In this document: one piece after another, positions 15,865 through 23,293 of the stretch | Position numbering within the stretch: the first letter of the stretch is position 1 | Layout of the letters: every line of letters starts with the position of its first letter | Assembly: GCA_934351765.1 (NCBI GenBank) | Contig: CAKRJM010000006.1 | Coordinates: forward strand, 1 to 26,692 | Direction of reading: 5' to 3' | Origin: an uncultured Lachnospiraceae bacterium | GTDB lineage: Bacteria > Bacillota > Clostridia > Lachnospirales > Lachnospiraceae | Length of the DNA: 26,692 nucleotides | The notes under the pieces: model-generated | Seen by the model: only the letters and a program-made list of their open reading frames with translations | Told to the model about the DNA's origin: nothing | Databases searched by the model: none | Translations under genes and position numbers: made by a program

Positions 15865-15924
15865 ATTTTTCAGATCTCCGATTGACAAGGAAGGATAGAT
15901 TTTTCAGATCCCCGGTTGACAAGG
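15857..15924 (+). repeat. 34-bp tandem direct repeat, two copies
   Basis: Copies 15857-15890 and 15891-15924 lie head to tail with no spacer and differ at only two positions (T/C in CAGATCTCCG versus CAGATCCCCG, and A/G just before TTGACAAGG). Both start AAGGATAGATTTTTCAGATC and end TTGACAAGG. The first copy contains the stop codon of the adenosyltransferase gene, and both carry a TTGACA -35 box. The near-identity indicates a recent duplication. Confidence 0.95.
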
Positions 15925-15944
15925 CCGGTTAATGGTGTTATGAT
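15916..15944 (+). promoter_or_regulatory. SigA-type promoter of the dapA-dapB transcript
   Basis: TTGACA (15916-15921), a perfect -35 box, and TATGAT (15939-15944) are separated by exactly 17 bases. Transcription should start near 15951, about 25 bases before the lysine riboswitch. The -35 box is the end of the second 34-bp repeat. The first repeat offers another TTGACA at 15882-15887, but I see no good -10 box at the right distance from it. Confidence 0.8.
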
Positions 15945-15973
15945 GACCAAAGTAACAAATTGAATAACCAAAT

Positions 15974-16133
15974 GTAGAGGTTGCGTTTTTTATCAGTAGA
16001 ACGGCGGACATGTCAGGCATGAAAGAAACCGGAGGAAAGGAAAAAACGCCGAAGGAACCGATAACCTGAATAGAAGTTCCTGGGCATATGGTGAAGAACT
16101 ATATGACTGTCATCCGACGGATGGAGCGCTACT
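15974..16133 (+). ncRNA. Lysine riboswitch (L-box) aptamer
   Basis: The conserved L-box blocks occur in order: GTAGAGG..GCG (15974-15985), AGTAGA, GGAGGAAAGG, CGCCGAAGG, CTGGGCATATGG, GACTGTCAT and GGATGGAGCGCTAC (to 16132). The ends GTAG and CTAC can close helix P1. It lies between a strong promoter and dapA, the first enzyme of lysine synthesis, and a terminator follows 45 bases later. Lysine binding should favour termination and so shut off dapA and dapB. I identified it by comparison with known L-box motifs from memory, not with a covariance model. Confidence 0.9.
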
Positions 16134-16177
16134 TAAAAGTTTCCGGCATATATGTTTATGCTGCTGTTGAAATTGAA

Positions 16178-16210
16178 AGGGCTGACCATTCGGTCAGCTC
16201 TATTTTATTT
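16178..16210 (+). terminator. Riboswitch-controlled terminator before dapA
   Basis: AGGGCTGACC (16178-16187) pairs with GGTCAGCTCT (16192-16201) around an ATTC loop, with one G-U pair, and is followed by ATTTTATTT. This is the expected expression platform of the lysine riboswitch. Its T-run is also part of the next inverted repeat, so the two structures may compete. Confidence 0.8.
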
Positions 16211-16239
16211 CATAGGAAAGTTCGTCCTATGAAATAAAA
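16203..16239 (+). repeat. Perfect 15-bp inverted repeat in the dapA leader
   Basis: TTTTATTTCATAGGA (16203-16217) and TCCTATGAAATAAAA (16225-16239) are perfectly complementary around the loop AAGTTCG. The left arm overlaps the T-run of the riboswitch terminator. Folding of this hairpin could sequester those bases; alternatively it is a terminator-like element in both directions. Between it and the dapA start (16240-16310) I see no further strong structure. Confidence 0.7.
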
Positions 16240-16325
16240 AACGCTCCGCAGGATCGCACTGCAGCGGAACAAAAGATCTGACACAGCAGGCGCTCGAGAA
16301 AATGAAAAATAAGGAGGAAAATGAA

Positions 16326-17216
16326 ATGGCAGTATTTAAAGGTGCAGGCGTAGCAATTGTAACACCCTTTTTTGAGGATGGAAGCGTAAATTATGACAAG
16401 CTGACAGAAATTCTGGAGGAGCAGGTGGCGGCGGGAACGGATGCAGTCATCATCTGCGGAACCACAGGCGAGGCTTCCACGCTGAGCCATGAAGAACATC
16501 TGGATGTGATCGGTCATGCGGTCAAGGTTGTAAACAAGAGAATCCCGGTCATTGCAGGAACCGGTTCCAACAGTACCGAAACTGCAGTCTATCTGTCTGT
16601 TGAGGCAGAAAAGCTTGGCGCAGACGCGCTGCTTCAGGTAACTCCTTACTATAACAAGGCAACGCAGAAAGGTCTGATCAATCATTTCACTGCTGTTGCA
16701 GAGGCAGTGGACCTGCCGATCATTCTTTATAACGTACCCAGTCGTACCGGCTGTAATATCCAGCCGGAAACAGCCGTATATCTGGCAAAGAATGTTCCCA
16801 ACATCGTAGGAATTAAGGAGGCCAGCGGAAACATTTCCCAGATCGCGAAGCTGGCACAGCTGGCAGACGGATGTATTGACATCTACTCCGGAAATGATGA
16901 TCAGGTGGTACCGATCCTGGCGCTGGGAGGAATCGGCGTGATCTCTGTATTATCCAATGTGGCGCCGAAGGAAACCCATGATATGGTTATGAGCTTCCTA
17001 GATGGAAATGTGGCAGAAAGCCGCCAGATTCAGCTTCGGGCGCTTCCGCTGATCGATGCGCTGTTCTGCGAAGTAAATCCGATCCCGGTAAAAACTGCCA
17101 TGAATCTGCTTGGTAAGGGCTGCGGACCGCTTCGTGGACCGTTATCTCCCATGGAGCCGGCACATGAAGAAGTATTAAAGAAAGCAATGGTTGATTTTGG
17201 ATTGACACTGGCATAA
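16326..17216 (+). CDS. dapA: 4-hydroxy-tetrahydrodipicolinate synthase
   Basis: DapA has 296 residues and condenses pyruvate with aspartate semialdehyde, the first committed step of the lysine/diaminopimelate pathway; its product is also the precursor of dipicolinic acid in spores. CGTTGEAS includes Thr46 and Thr47, Tyr135 lies in ILYNVPSRTG, and the Schiff-base lysine is Lys164 in VGIKEASGN. All match the classical active site. ATG 16326 is chosen because AAGGAGG sits eight bases upstream; an in-frame ATG at 16302 would place that site inside the gene. It is controlled by the lysine riboswitch and followed by dapB after 30 bases. Confidence 0.97.
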   Translation: MAVFKGAGVAIVTPFFEDGSVNYDKLTEILEEQVAAGTDAVIICGTTGEASTLSHEEHLDVIGHAVKVVNKRIPVIAGTGSNSTETAVYLSVEAEKLGADALLQVTPYYNKATQKGLINHFTAVAEAVDLPIILYNVPSRTGCNIQPETAVYLAKNVPNIVGIKEASGNISQIAKLAQLADGCIDIYSGNDDQVVPILALGGIGVISVLSNVAPKETHDMVMSFLDGNVAESRQIQLRALPLIDALFCEVNPIPVKTAMNLLGKGCGPLRGPLSPMEPAHEEVLKKAMVDFGLTLA

Positions 17217-17246
17217 ATACAGCGTATAGAAAAAGAGGGAAAAAAG

Positions 17247-18002
17247 ATGGTAAAAGCGATTATGCATGGCTGCAACGGTCATATGGGCCAGGTGATCACC
17301 GGGCTGGCAGCTGCAGATGAAGGAATCGAGATTGTGGCGGGAATTGATCTTTCCGACCATATCCAGAATACATATCCGGTATTTAAGTCACTGGATGAGT
17401 GTACAGTTTCTGCCGATGTGATCATTGATTTCTGTTCGGCAAAAGCAATCGACGGATTATTATCCTACAGCGTGAGAACAAAGACACCGGTTGTGATCTG
17501 TACCACAGGACTTTCTGAGGAGCAATTAGAACAGGTGAAAGAGGCGTCTGCATCTGTGGCAGTTCTGAAATCTGCCAATATGTCTCTGGGAATCAATATG
17601 CTTCTGAAGCTTTTGAAGGAAGCGGCACAGACACTGGTACCGGCCGGCTTTGACATTGAGATCGTGGAGAAGCATCACAATCAGAAGCTGGATGCTCCAA
17701 GTGGTACTGCATTAGCACTGGCTGATTCCATCAATGAAGCGATGGATCATCGATATACCTACAAATATGATCGTTCTCAGGAGCGGGCAAAGCGTTCCGA
17801 AAACGAAATTGGAATCAGTGCAGTACGGGGCGGAAGCATTGTCGGCGAGCATGAAGTGATTTTTGCCGGAGCCGATGAGGTCATTGAGTTCAAGCATACA
17901 GCATATTCCAAAGGCATCTTTGCCAAGGGTGCAATTGAAGCTGCGAAGTTCCTTGCAGGAAAACCGGCCGGTTTTTATGACATGAGTGATGTGATCGGGT
18001 AG
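17247..18002 (+). CDS. dapB: 4-hydroxy-tetrahydrodipicolinate reductase
   Basis: DapB has 251 residues and reduces the DapA product with NAD(P)H to tetrahydrodipicolinate. The dinucleotide-binding loop GCNGHMGQ is at residues 8-15, and the catalytic signature EKHHNQKLDAPSGTA is near residues 141-155. The protein is complete and of usual length. GAGGG lies upstream of the ATG. It follows dapA closely and should share its riboswitch-controlled transcript, so lysine would repress both. No later pathway genes follow; the next transcription unit is purine synthesis. Confidence 0.97.
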   Translation: MVKAIMHGCNGHMGQVITGLAAADEGIEIVAGIDLSDHIQNTYPVFKSLDECTVSADVIIDFCSAKAIDGLLSYSVRTKTPVVICTTGLSEEQLEQVKEASASVAVLKSANMSLGINMLLKLLKEAAQTLVPAGFDIEIVEKHHNQKLDAPSGTALALADSINEAMDHRYTYKYDRSQERAKRSENEIGISAVRGGSIVGEHEVIFAGADEVIEFKHTAYSKGIFAKGAIEAAKFLAGKPAGFYDMSDVIG

Positions 18003-18054
18003 GTGTGAAGGAAAAGCTTCCTTAATAAAATAAAAATATAATAATGTCATGACA

Positions 18055-18110
18055 GGAGCTTTTCAGCAGGTCACCGGAAGGAATGACGATGCGGGAAAGC
18101 TCCTTTGTTT
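18055..18110 (+). terminator. Possible terminator after dapB
   Basis: GGAGCTTT (18055-18062) pairs with AAAGCTCC (18096-18103), which is followed by TTTGTTT. The long loop can form an inner GTCA/TGAC helix. A closer hairpin right after dapB, AAGGAA with TTCCTT near 18008-18023, lacks a T-run. The rest of the spacer (18111-18280) holds the purF promoter; I see no purine riboswitch. Confidence 0.4.
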
Positions 18111-18184
18111 CTGGAAAAGGCCTGGTTTCCCATCGAAAAATGTCCGGGAAATCGTGATTTCTGGTGTTTTGTTCAATTTTGCGG

Positions 18185-18213
18185 TTGCGTTATCAATATC
18201 GTTATATTATAAT
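18185..18213 (+). promoter_or_regulatory. Promoter of the purF gene cluster
   Basis: TTGCGT (18185-18190) and a perfect TATAAT (18208-18213) are 17 bases apart. Transcription would start near 18220, about 60 bases before purF. The weak -35 box would fit an activated or repressed promoter, but I could not identify a regulator site with confidence. Confidence 0.55.
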
Positions 18214-18280
18214 TTGCTTTGGTAGTTGGCATGTGGACAGGCGTTGTTTTATGCACAGCCTTTAAAGAAAGGGTGGTTTC

Positions 18281-19729
18281 ATGACAGAGCAGCCTTATGA
18301 GACATACAGGGATTCCGATCGGCTGCATGAAGAATGCGGTGTGTTCGGAATCTATGATTTTGACAGAAATAATGTGGCACCAACAATCTACTATGGACTT
18401 CTTGCATTACAGCATCGTGGGCAGGAAAGCTGTGGAATCGCTGTCAGCGACACAGAGGGACCGAAAGGCGTGGTCCGGCTTCGTAAAGGAATGGGATTGA
18501 CCAATGAGGTCTTTACACCGGAGGTCCTGGAGGAATTGCAGTTTGGAGATATCGGCGTAGGCCATGTCAGATATTCGACTGCCGGATCCAGCACAAGAGA
18601 AAACGCACAGCCGCTGGTTCTGAATTATATCAAAGGAACCCTTGCACTGGCTCATAACGGCAATCTGGTTAATGCACCGGAGCTTCGGCGGGAGCTGGCC
18701 CATGATGGTGCGATTTTTCAGACGACGATCGACTCCGAGGTGATCGCCTATCATATTGCCCGGGCTAGGGTGAAGTCAAAGACCGTCGAGGAAGCAGTCG
18801 GAAAGGCCATGAAGAAGATCATCGGAGCCTATTCTCTGGTGCTTATGAGTCCGAGAAAGCTGATCGGAGCCAGAGATCCCTTTGGCTTCAAGCCACTGTG
18901 CATCGGAAAACGGGATAATGCTTATATTCTGGCTTCCGAAACCTGTGCTCTTGATACCGTAGGAGCGGAGTTTGTGCGGGATGTAAAACCGGGAGAGATC
19001 GTTACAATCACAAAGGGCGAGATTTACTCGGATACCAGTCTCTGTCTGCCGCCTGAAAAAGAAGCAAGATGTATTTTTGAATATATTTATTTTGCAAGAC
19101 CGGATACGAAGATTGACGGAGTCAGCGTGTATCATGCAAGGCTTGCCGCAGGCCGGTTTCTGGCAAAGGATCATCCGGTGGAGGCAGATCTGGTCGTGGG
19201 AGTTCCCGAATCCGGAAATGCCGCGGCTCAGGGATATGCCCTGGAATCCGGGATTCCTTATGGAACCGCATTTGTGAAGAACGGTTATGTGGGCCGTACC
19301 TTTATCAAGCCCAAGCAGAAGAGCCGGGAATCCAGTGTACAGGTCAAGTTAAATGTATTAAAGGAATCAGTTGACGGAAAGCGGATCATCATGGTCGATG
19401 ATTCAATTGTCCGGGGAACCACCTGCGGACGGATCGTCCGGATGCTTCGGGAGGCCGGGGCAAAAGAGGTTCATGTACGGATCTCAGCACCGCCGTTTTT
19501 ACATCCCTGTTACTTCGGAACGGATATTCCGTCCGAGGATCAGCTGATCGCCCACGGACGGACCATAGATGAGATCCGGAAGGAGATCGGAGCAGACAGT
19601 CTCGGCTATCTGGAACTGGATCGGCTTTCTGAGATGGCAGAGGGGCTTCCCATCTGCACAGCATGCTTCAGTGGAAACTACCCCATCGAGCCTCCGACGG
19701 AGGACATCCGGGGAGAATATAACAGATGA
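18281..19729 (+). CDS. purF: Amidophosphoribosyltransferase
   Basis: PurF has 482 residues and catalyses the first step of purine synthesis, replacing the pyrophosphate of PRPP with an amino group from glutamine. HEECGVFGIY places the glutaminase nucleophile at Cys19 behind an 18-residue leader that must be removed, as in the Bacillus enzyme. HNGNLVN lies near residue 125, and the PRPP loop IIMVDDSIVRGTT near 369-381. Cysteines in EARCIFEY, LHPCYFGTD and ICTAC (CxxC) correspond to the four 4Fe-4S ligands of the Bacillus-type enzyme, which suggests an oxygen-sensitive, cluster-containing protein. AAAGGGTGG precedes the ATG. purB follows after 66 bases. Confidence 0.97.
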   Translation: MTEQPYETYRDSDRLHEECGVFGIYDFDRNNVAPTIYYGLLALQHRGQESCGIAVSDTEGPKGVVRLRKGMGLTNEVFTPEVLEELQFGDIGVGHVRYSTAGSSTRENAQPLVLNYIKGTLALAHNGNLVNAPELRRELAHDGAIFQTTIDSEVIAYHIARARVKSKTVEEAVGKAMKKIIGAYSLVLMSPRKLIGARDPFGFKPLCIGKRDNAYILASETCALDTVGAEFVRDVKPGEIVTITKGEIYSDTSLCLPPEKEARCIFEYIYFARPDTKIDGVSVYHARLAAGRFLAKDHPVEADLVVGVPESGNAAAQGYALESGIPYGTAFVKNGYVGRTFIKPKQKSRESSVQVKLNVLKESVDGKRIIMVDDSIVRGTTCGRIVRMLREAGAKEVHVRISAPPFLHPCYFGTDIPSEDQLIAHGRTIDEIRKEIGADSLGYLELDRLSEMAEGLPICTACFSGNYPIEPPTEDIRGEYNR

Positions 19730-19795
19730 TGATGGGCATAATAGCCTGAGACTCCAAAGCCTGGGTGGCGGAGAACCATCAGAAAGGAAAAATTT

Positions 19796-21226
19796 ATGTA
19801 CGATAGATACCAGAGCCCGTTGTCGGAACGTTATGCCAGCAAGGAAATGCAGTATATTTTCTCGCCGGATAAGAAGTTCCGGACCTGGAGAAGATTGTGG
19901 ATCGCGCTGGCAGAGACAGAGCATGAGCTGGGCCTGCCGATCACACAGGAACAGATCGATGAGTTAAAGGCCCATCAGGACGATATCAATTATGAGGTGG
20001 CAAAGAAGCGGGAAAAAGAAGTCCGCCACGATGTTATGTCCCATGTGTATGCCTATGGTGTACAGTGTCCTGGAGCAAAGGGAATCATCCATCTTGGTGC
20101 AACCTCCTGTTATGTGGGAGATAACACCGATATTATTATCATGACTGAGGCCTTGAAGCTGGTAAGAAAGAAGCTGATCAATGTTATTGACGAACTGGCA
20201 AGGTTTGCTGATAAATATAAGGCGCAGCCGACACTGGCGTTTACTCATTTTCAGCCTGCACAGCCGACGACTGTTGGCAAGCGTGCCACGCTCTGGCTTC
20301 AGGATCTGACTCTGGATCTTCAGGATGTGGACTATGTGCTGAGTACCATGAAGCTTCTTGGATCAAAAGGAACGACCGGAACACAGGCAAGCTTCCTGGA
20401 ACTGTTTGACGGCGACCAGGAAAAGGTAAAGCTGGTAGATAAGAAGATCGCGGAAAAGATGGGCTTCTCCGGCTGTTATGCAGTATCCGGACAGACTTAT
20501 TCCAGAAAAGTGGACAGCCGGGTATTGAACGTACTGGCCGGAATCGCTCAGAGTGCACATAAGTTCTCCAATGATATCCGCCTGCTTCAGCATCTGAAAG
20601 AGGTGGAGGAGCCATTTGAAAAGAATCAGATCGGCTCTTCTGCGATGGCATATAAGAGAAATCCTATGCGGAGCGAGCGTATGGCATCTCTGGCAGATTA
20701 TGTGATTTCTGATGCCATGAATCCGATGCTGGTGGCTTCGACCCAGTGGTTTGAGCGGACGCTGGATGACTCGGCAAACAAGCGTCTCAGCATTCCGGAG
20801 GGATTCCTTGCAATCGATGGTATCCTGGATCTGTATCTTAATGTGGTGGACGGACTGGTGGTATATCCCAAGGTTATCGAAAAGCACATGATGGCGGAGC
20901 TTCCGTTCATGGCAACGGAAAATATTATGATGGATGCCGTGAAAGCAGGTGGAGACCGCCAGGAGCTTCATGAGCGGATCCGTGAGCTTTCCATGGAAGC
21001 CGGAAAAAATGTCAAGGTCAACGGGCAGGATAACAACCTGCTGGAGTTGATCGCAGCAGATCCGGCATTCAATATGACGCTGGAGGAACTTCAGAAGACC
21101 ATGGAGCCGTCCCGCTATGTGGGAAGATCCAAAGAGCAGGTGGAGGAATTCCTTGCAGAAGTGATTGCCCCCATTCTGGAAGAAAATAAGGGAATCCTCG
21201 GTGTAAAAGCTGAGATCAATGTATAA
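19796..21226 (+). CDS. purB: Adenylosuccinate lyase
   Basis: PurB has 476 residues and acts twice in purine synthesis: it releases fumarate from SAICAR and from adenylosuccinate. Superfamily motifs are present: IIHLGATSCYVGDNTD, THFQPAQPTTVGKR and the signature SSAMAYKRNPMRSE near residues 281-294, with its catalytic serine. It is the second member of the fumarase/aspartase superfamily in the window, the other being argH. AAAGGAAA precedes the ATG. The stop is 16 bases before the purA start, so the two enzymes that convert IMP to AMP are encoded together. Confidence 0.97.
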   Translation: MYDRYQSPLSERYASKEMQYIFSPDKKFRTWRRLWIALAETEHELGLPITQEQIDELKAHQDDINYEVAKKREKEVRHDVMSHVYAYGVQCPGAKGIIHLGATSCYVGDNTDIIIMTEALKLVRKKLINVIDELARFADKYKAQPTLAFTHFQPAQPTTVGKRATLWLQDLTLDLQDVDYVLSTMKLLGSKGTTGTQASFLELFDGDQEKVKLVDKKIAEKMGFSGCYAVSGQTYSRKVDSRVLNVLAGIAQSAHKFSNDIRLLQHLKEVEEPFEKNQIGSSAMAYKRNPMRSERMASLADYVISDAMNPMLVASTQWFERTLDDSANKRLSIPEGFLAIDGILDLYLNVVDGLVVYPKVIEKHMMAELPFMATENIMMDAVKAGGDRQELHERIRELSMEAGKNVKVNGQDNNLLELIAADPAFNMTLEELQKTMEPSRYVGRSKEQVEEFLAEVIAPILEENKGILGVKAEINV

Positions 21227-21242
21227 ACAGGAGGAAAAAATC

Positions 21243-22535
21243 ATGGTTAGAGCAATCGTTGGCGCCAATTGGGGCGATGAAGGAAAAGGTAAGATCACAG
21301 ATATGCTGGCAGAAAAATCGGATATTATTATCCGTTTCCAGGGCGGAAGCAATGCAGGTCATACCATTATCAACAACTATGGAAAATTTGCGCTTCATCT
21401 GCTTCCCTCCGGTGTGTTCTATGATCATACAACCAGCATCATCGGAAATGGTGTGGCTTTAAATATTCCCTATCTGATCAAGGAGCTGAACGATCTGGAG
21501 TCCAAGGGTGTTCCGGCACCGAAGATCCTGGTATCCAACCGGGCACAGATCATGATGCCGTATCACATGCTTCTGGACGCCTGCGAGGAAGCAAGACTTG
21601 CAGGAAAATCTTTTGGTTCTACAAAGTCCGGAATTGCACCGTTCTATTCCGATAAATATGCAAAGATCGGTTTCCAGGTAAGCGAGCTGTTCGGTGATCC
21701 CGATGAGCTGATGGATAAGGTAAAGAATGTCTGCACACTGAAAAATGTGATGTTGGTTCATTTATATGATCAGCCTGCGCTTGTTCCGGAAGAAGTATTT
21801 GCGACCCTGATGGAATACAAGGAGATGATCGCACCTTATGTATGCGATGTGTCTGCTTATCTGCATCAGGCATTGAAAGACGGAAAGAAGATCCTTCTGG
21901 AGGGACAGCTTGGTTCTTTAAAGGATCCGGATCATGGTATTTATCCTATGGTAACCTCCTCCTCAACTCTGGCTGCATACGGTGCCATCGGTGCCGGAAT
22001 TCCGCCCTATGAGATCAAGGACATCACCACAGTTGTAAAGGCATATTCCAGTGCAGTCGGTGCAGGTGCGTTTGTGAGCGAGATCTTTGGTGATGAGGCG
22101 CAGGAGCTTCGTGACCGTGGCGGTGACGGCGGCGAGTATGGAGCAACTACCGGACGTCCGAGAAGAGTCGGCTGGTTTGATGCAGTGGCAACCCGTTATG
22201 GCTGCCGCGTTCAGGGAGCAACCGAGGTCGCTCTGACTGTCCTCGATGTTCTGGGTTATCTGGATGAGATTCCGATCTGCGTTGGCTATCAGTATGAGGA
22301 CGGAAGAGTCGAGAAAGATTTCCCTGTAACCAGCGAACTGGAGAAGGCAAAGCCCGTATTCAAGAAGCTGCCCGGCTGGAAGTGCAATATTCGTGGAATC
22401 CAGAACTATGATGAGCTGCCTGAAAACTGCAAGAATTATATCAACGAGATCGAAAAGGAGATCGGTGTGCCGATCACTCTGATATCCAACGGTCCTGAAA
22501 GACATGAGATCATTGAGAGAAAGCCTTTAATCTAA
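21243..22535 (+). CDS. purA: Adenylosuccinate synthetase, divergent form
   Basis: PurA has 430 residues and joins IMP and aspartate using GTP to form adenylosuccinate, the substrate of PurB. ATG 21243 is used because CAGGAGG lies just upstream; an ATG at 21219 would overlap purB. The catalytic loop GANWGDEGKGK carries Asp12, and NAGHT carries His40. TTGRPRRVGWFDAVA is conserved. Some otherwise common stretches differ: EGQLGSLKDPDHGIYP replaces the usual EGAQG..LDxxxGTYP, and STKSGIAPFYSDKYAKIG replaces the usual TT(x)RGIGPAY.DK.AR.G. The protein is complete, so this looks like a divergent subfamily rather than decay. Confidence 0.95.
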   Translation: MVRAIVGANWGDEGKGKITDMLAEKSDIIIRFQGGSNAGHTIINNYGKFALHLLPSGVFYDHTTSIIGNGVALNIPYLIKELNDLESKGVPAPKILVSNRAQIMMPYHMLLDACEEARLAGKSFGSTKSGIAPFYSDKYAKIGFQVSELFGDPDELMDKVKNVCTLKNVMLVHLYDQPALVPEEVFATLMEYKEMIAPYVCDVSAYLHQALKDGKKILLEGQLGSLKDPDHGIYPMVTSSSTLAAYGAIGAGIPPYEIKDITTVVKAYSSAVGAGAFVSEIFGDEAQELRDRGGDGGEYGATTGRPRRVGWFDAVATRYGCRVQGATEVALTVLDVLGYLDEIPICVGYQYEDGRVEKDFPVTSELEKAKPVFKKLPGWKCNIRGIQNYDELPENCKNYINEIEKEIGVPITLISNGPERHEIIERKPLI

Positions 22536-22595
22536 GAAATCTCAGAAAACCTGCGAAAGAAGAACGGCTGAAAGGCTGCCGATGGAGAAAGGGTT

Positions 22596-23201
22596 ATGAT
22601 TCGTACCATTATTTTTGATATCGGAAATGTACTGGCGGACTTTAACTGGCGCGCCTACCTGGACAGTTTTGCGCTGCCGGAACAGGAAGACCGGATTGTG
22701 GAGCGGACGTTATTTTTAAGTCCGCTCTGGGCAGAAATCGACCGGGGGAGACTTTCGGATGAGGAGCTGCTTGCGCAGATCTGTAAGAGCGCGCCGGAGC
22801 AGGAAATGCTGATTCGGCGGGTTTATTCCGGGGCGGGAATGGCTGTCAGCCAGAATGCCTATGCACCTGGATTGTTAAAGCGGCTGAAGGAGCTGGGATA
22901 TCAGATCTATATCCTTTCCAATTATGGGAAAACCTTTTATGAAGAGCGGTTATCTAATTTTGAGTTTCTGCGTTACAGCGATGGCCAGGTGATTTCCTAT
23001 CAGGAGCAGTATATCAAGCCGGAGCCGGAGATTTATCAGATTCTGTTGTCCAGGTATCAGATCTGTCCGGAGGAAGCGGTGTTTTTTGATGATCTTCCGA
23101 AAAATCTGGAGACGGCAAAAACCTTTGGAATCAACACCGTTCAAGTTCGCGGATATGAATCGATTGAAGAGGGACTTCGGAACTTTGACATTGAACTATA
23201 A
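22596..23201 (+). CDS. HAD-superfamily phosphatase (YihX-like)
   Basis: This is a 201-residue HAD hydrolase of subfamily IA. Motif I is FDIGNVLAD with nucleophile Asp8; Asn replaces the more common second residue, as in YihX-like sugar phosphatases. Motif II is Ser108 in ILSNYG, motif III is Lys141 in YIKPEPEIY, and motif IV is Asp165-Asp166 in VFFDDLPKN. All catalytic residues are there. A small cap domain lies at about residues 18-85. The likely substrate is a small phosphorylated metabolite such as a sugar phosphate, but it cannot be named from sequence. It lies 60 bases after purA and may be on the same transcript; the terminator after it is shared with the convergent sensor kinase gene. 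Confidence 0.85.
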   Translation: MIRTIIFDIGNVLADFNWRAYLDSFALPEQEDRIVERTLFLSPLWAEIDRGRLSDEELLAQICKSAPEQEMLIRRVYSGAGMAVSQNAYAPGLLKRLKELGYQIYILSNYGKTFYEERLSNFEFLRYSDGQVISYQEQYIKPEPEIYQILLSRYQICPEEAVFFDDLPKNLETAKTFGINTVQVRGYESIEEGLRNFDIEL

Positions 23202-23224
23202 TTGAAAAAAGAAGTGAGAGAAAA

Positions 23225-23264
23225 CAGCCCTGTCCGGATCTGATGACCCGGCGGGGCTGCTTTT
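23225..23264. terminator. Bidirectional terminator between the HAD gene and the sensor kinase gene
   Basis: CAGCCC (23225-23230) pairs with GGGCTG (23254-23259), with an inner CCGG/CCGG helix. On the plus strand the stem is followed by CTTTTG, on the minus strand by TTTTCTCTC, so it can serve both convergent genes. Confidence 0.75.
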
Positions 23265-23293
23265 GATGATTAAGAAAGTCCTTTGCCCCGGTA

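Noticed and set aside
15857..15924. Tandem repeat as the start of a CRISPR array
   Set aside because: The two copies are directly joined with no spacer, and there are only two.
18003..18280. Purine riboswitch before purF
   Set aside because: The conserved G-box blocks are not found; only a promoter and a weak terminator are visible.
20363..21352. Minus-strand frame of 329 codons opposite purB
   Set aside because: It is a shadow of purB and the start of purA.
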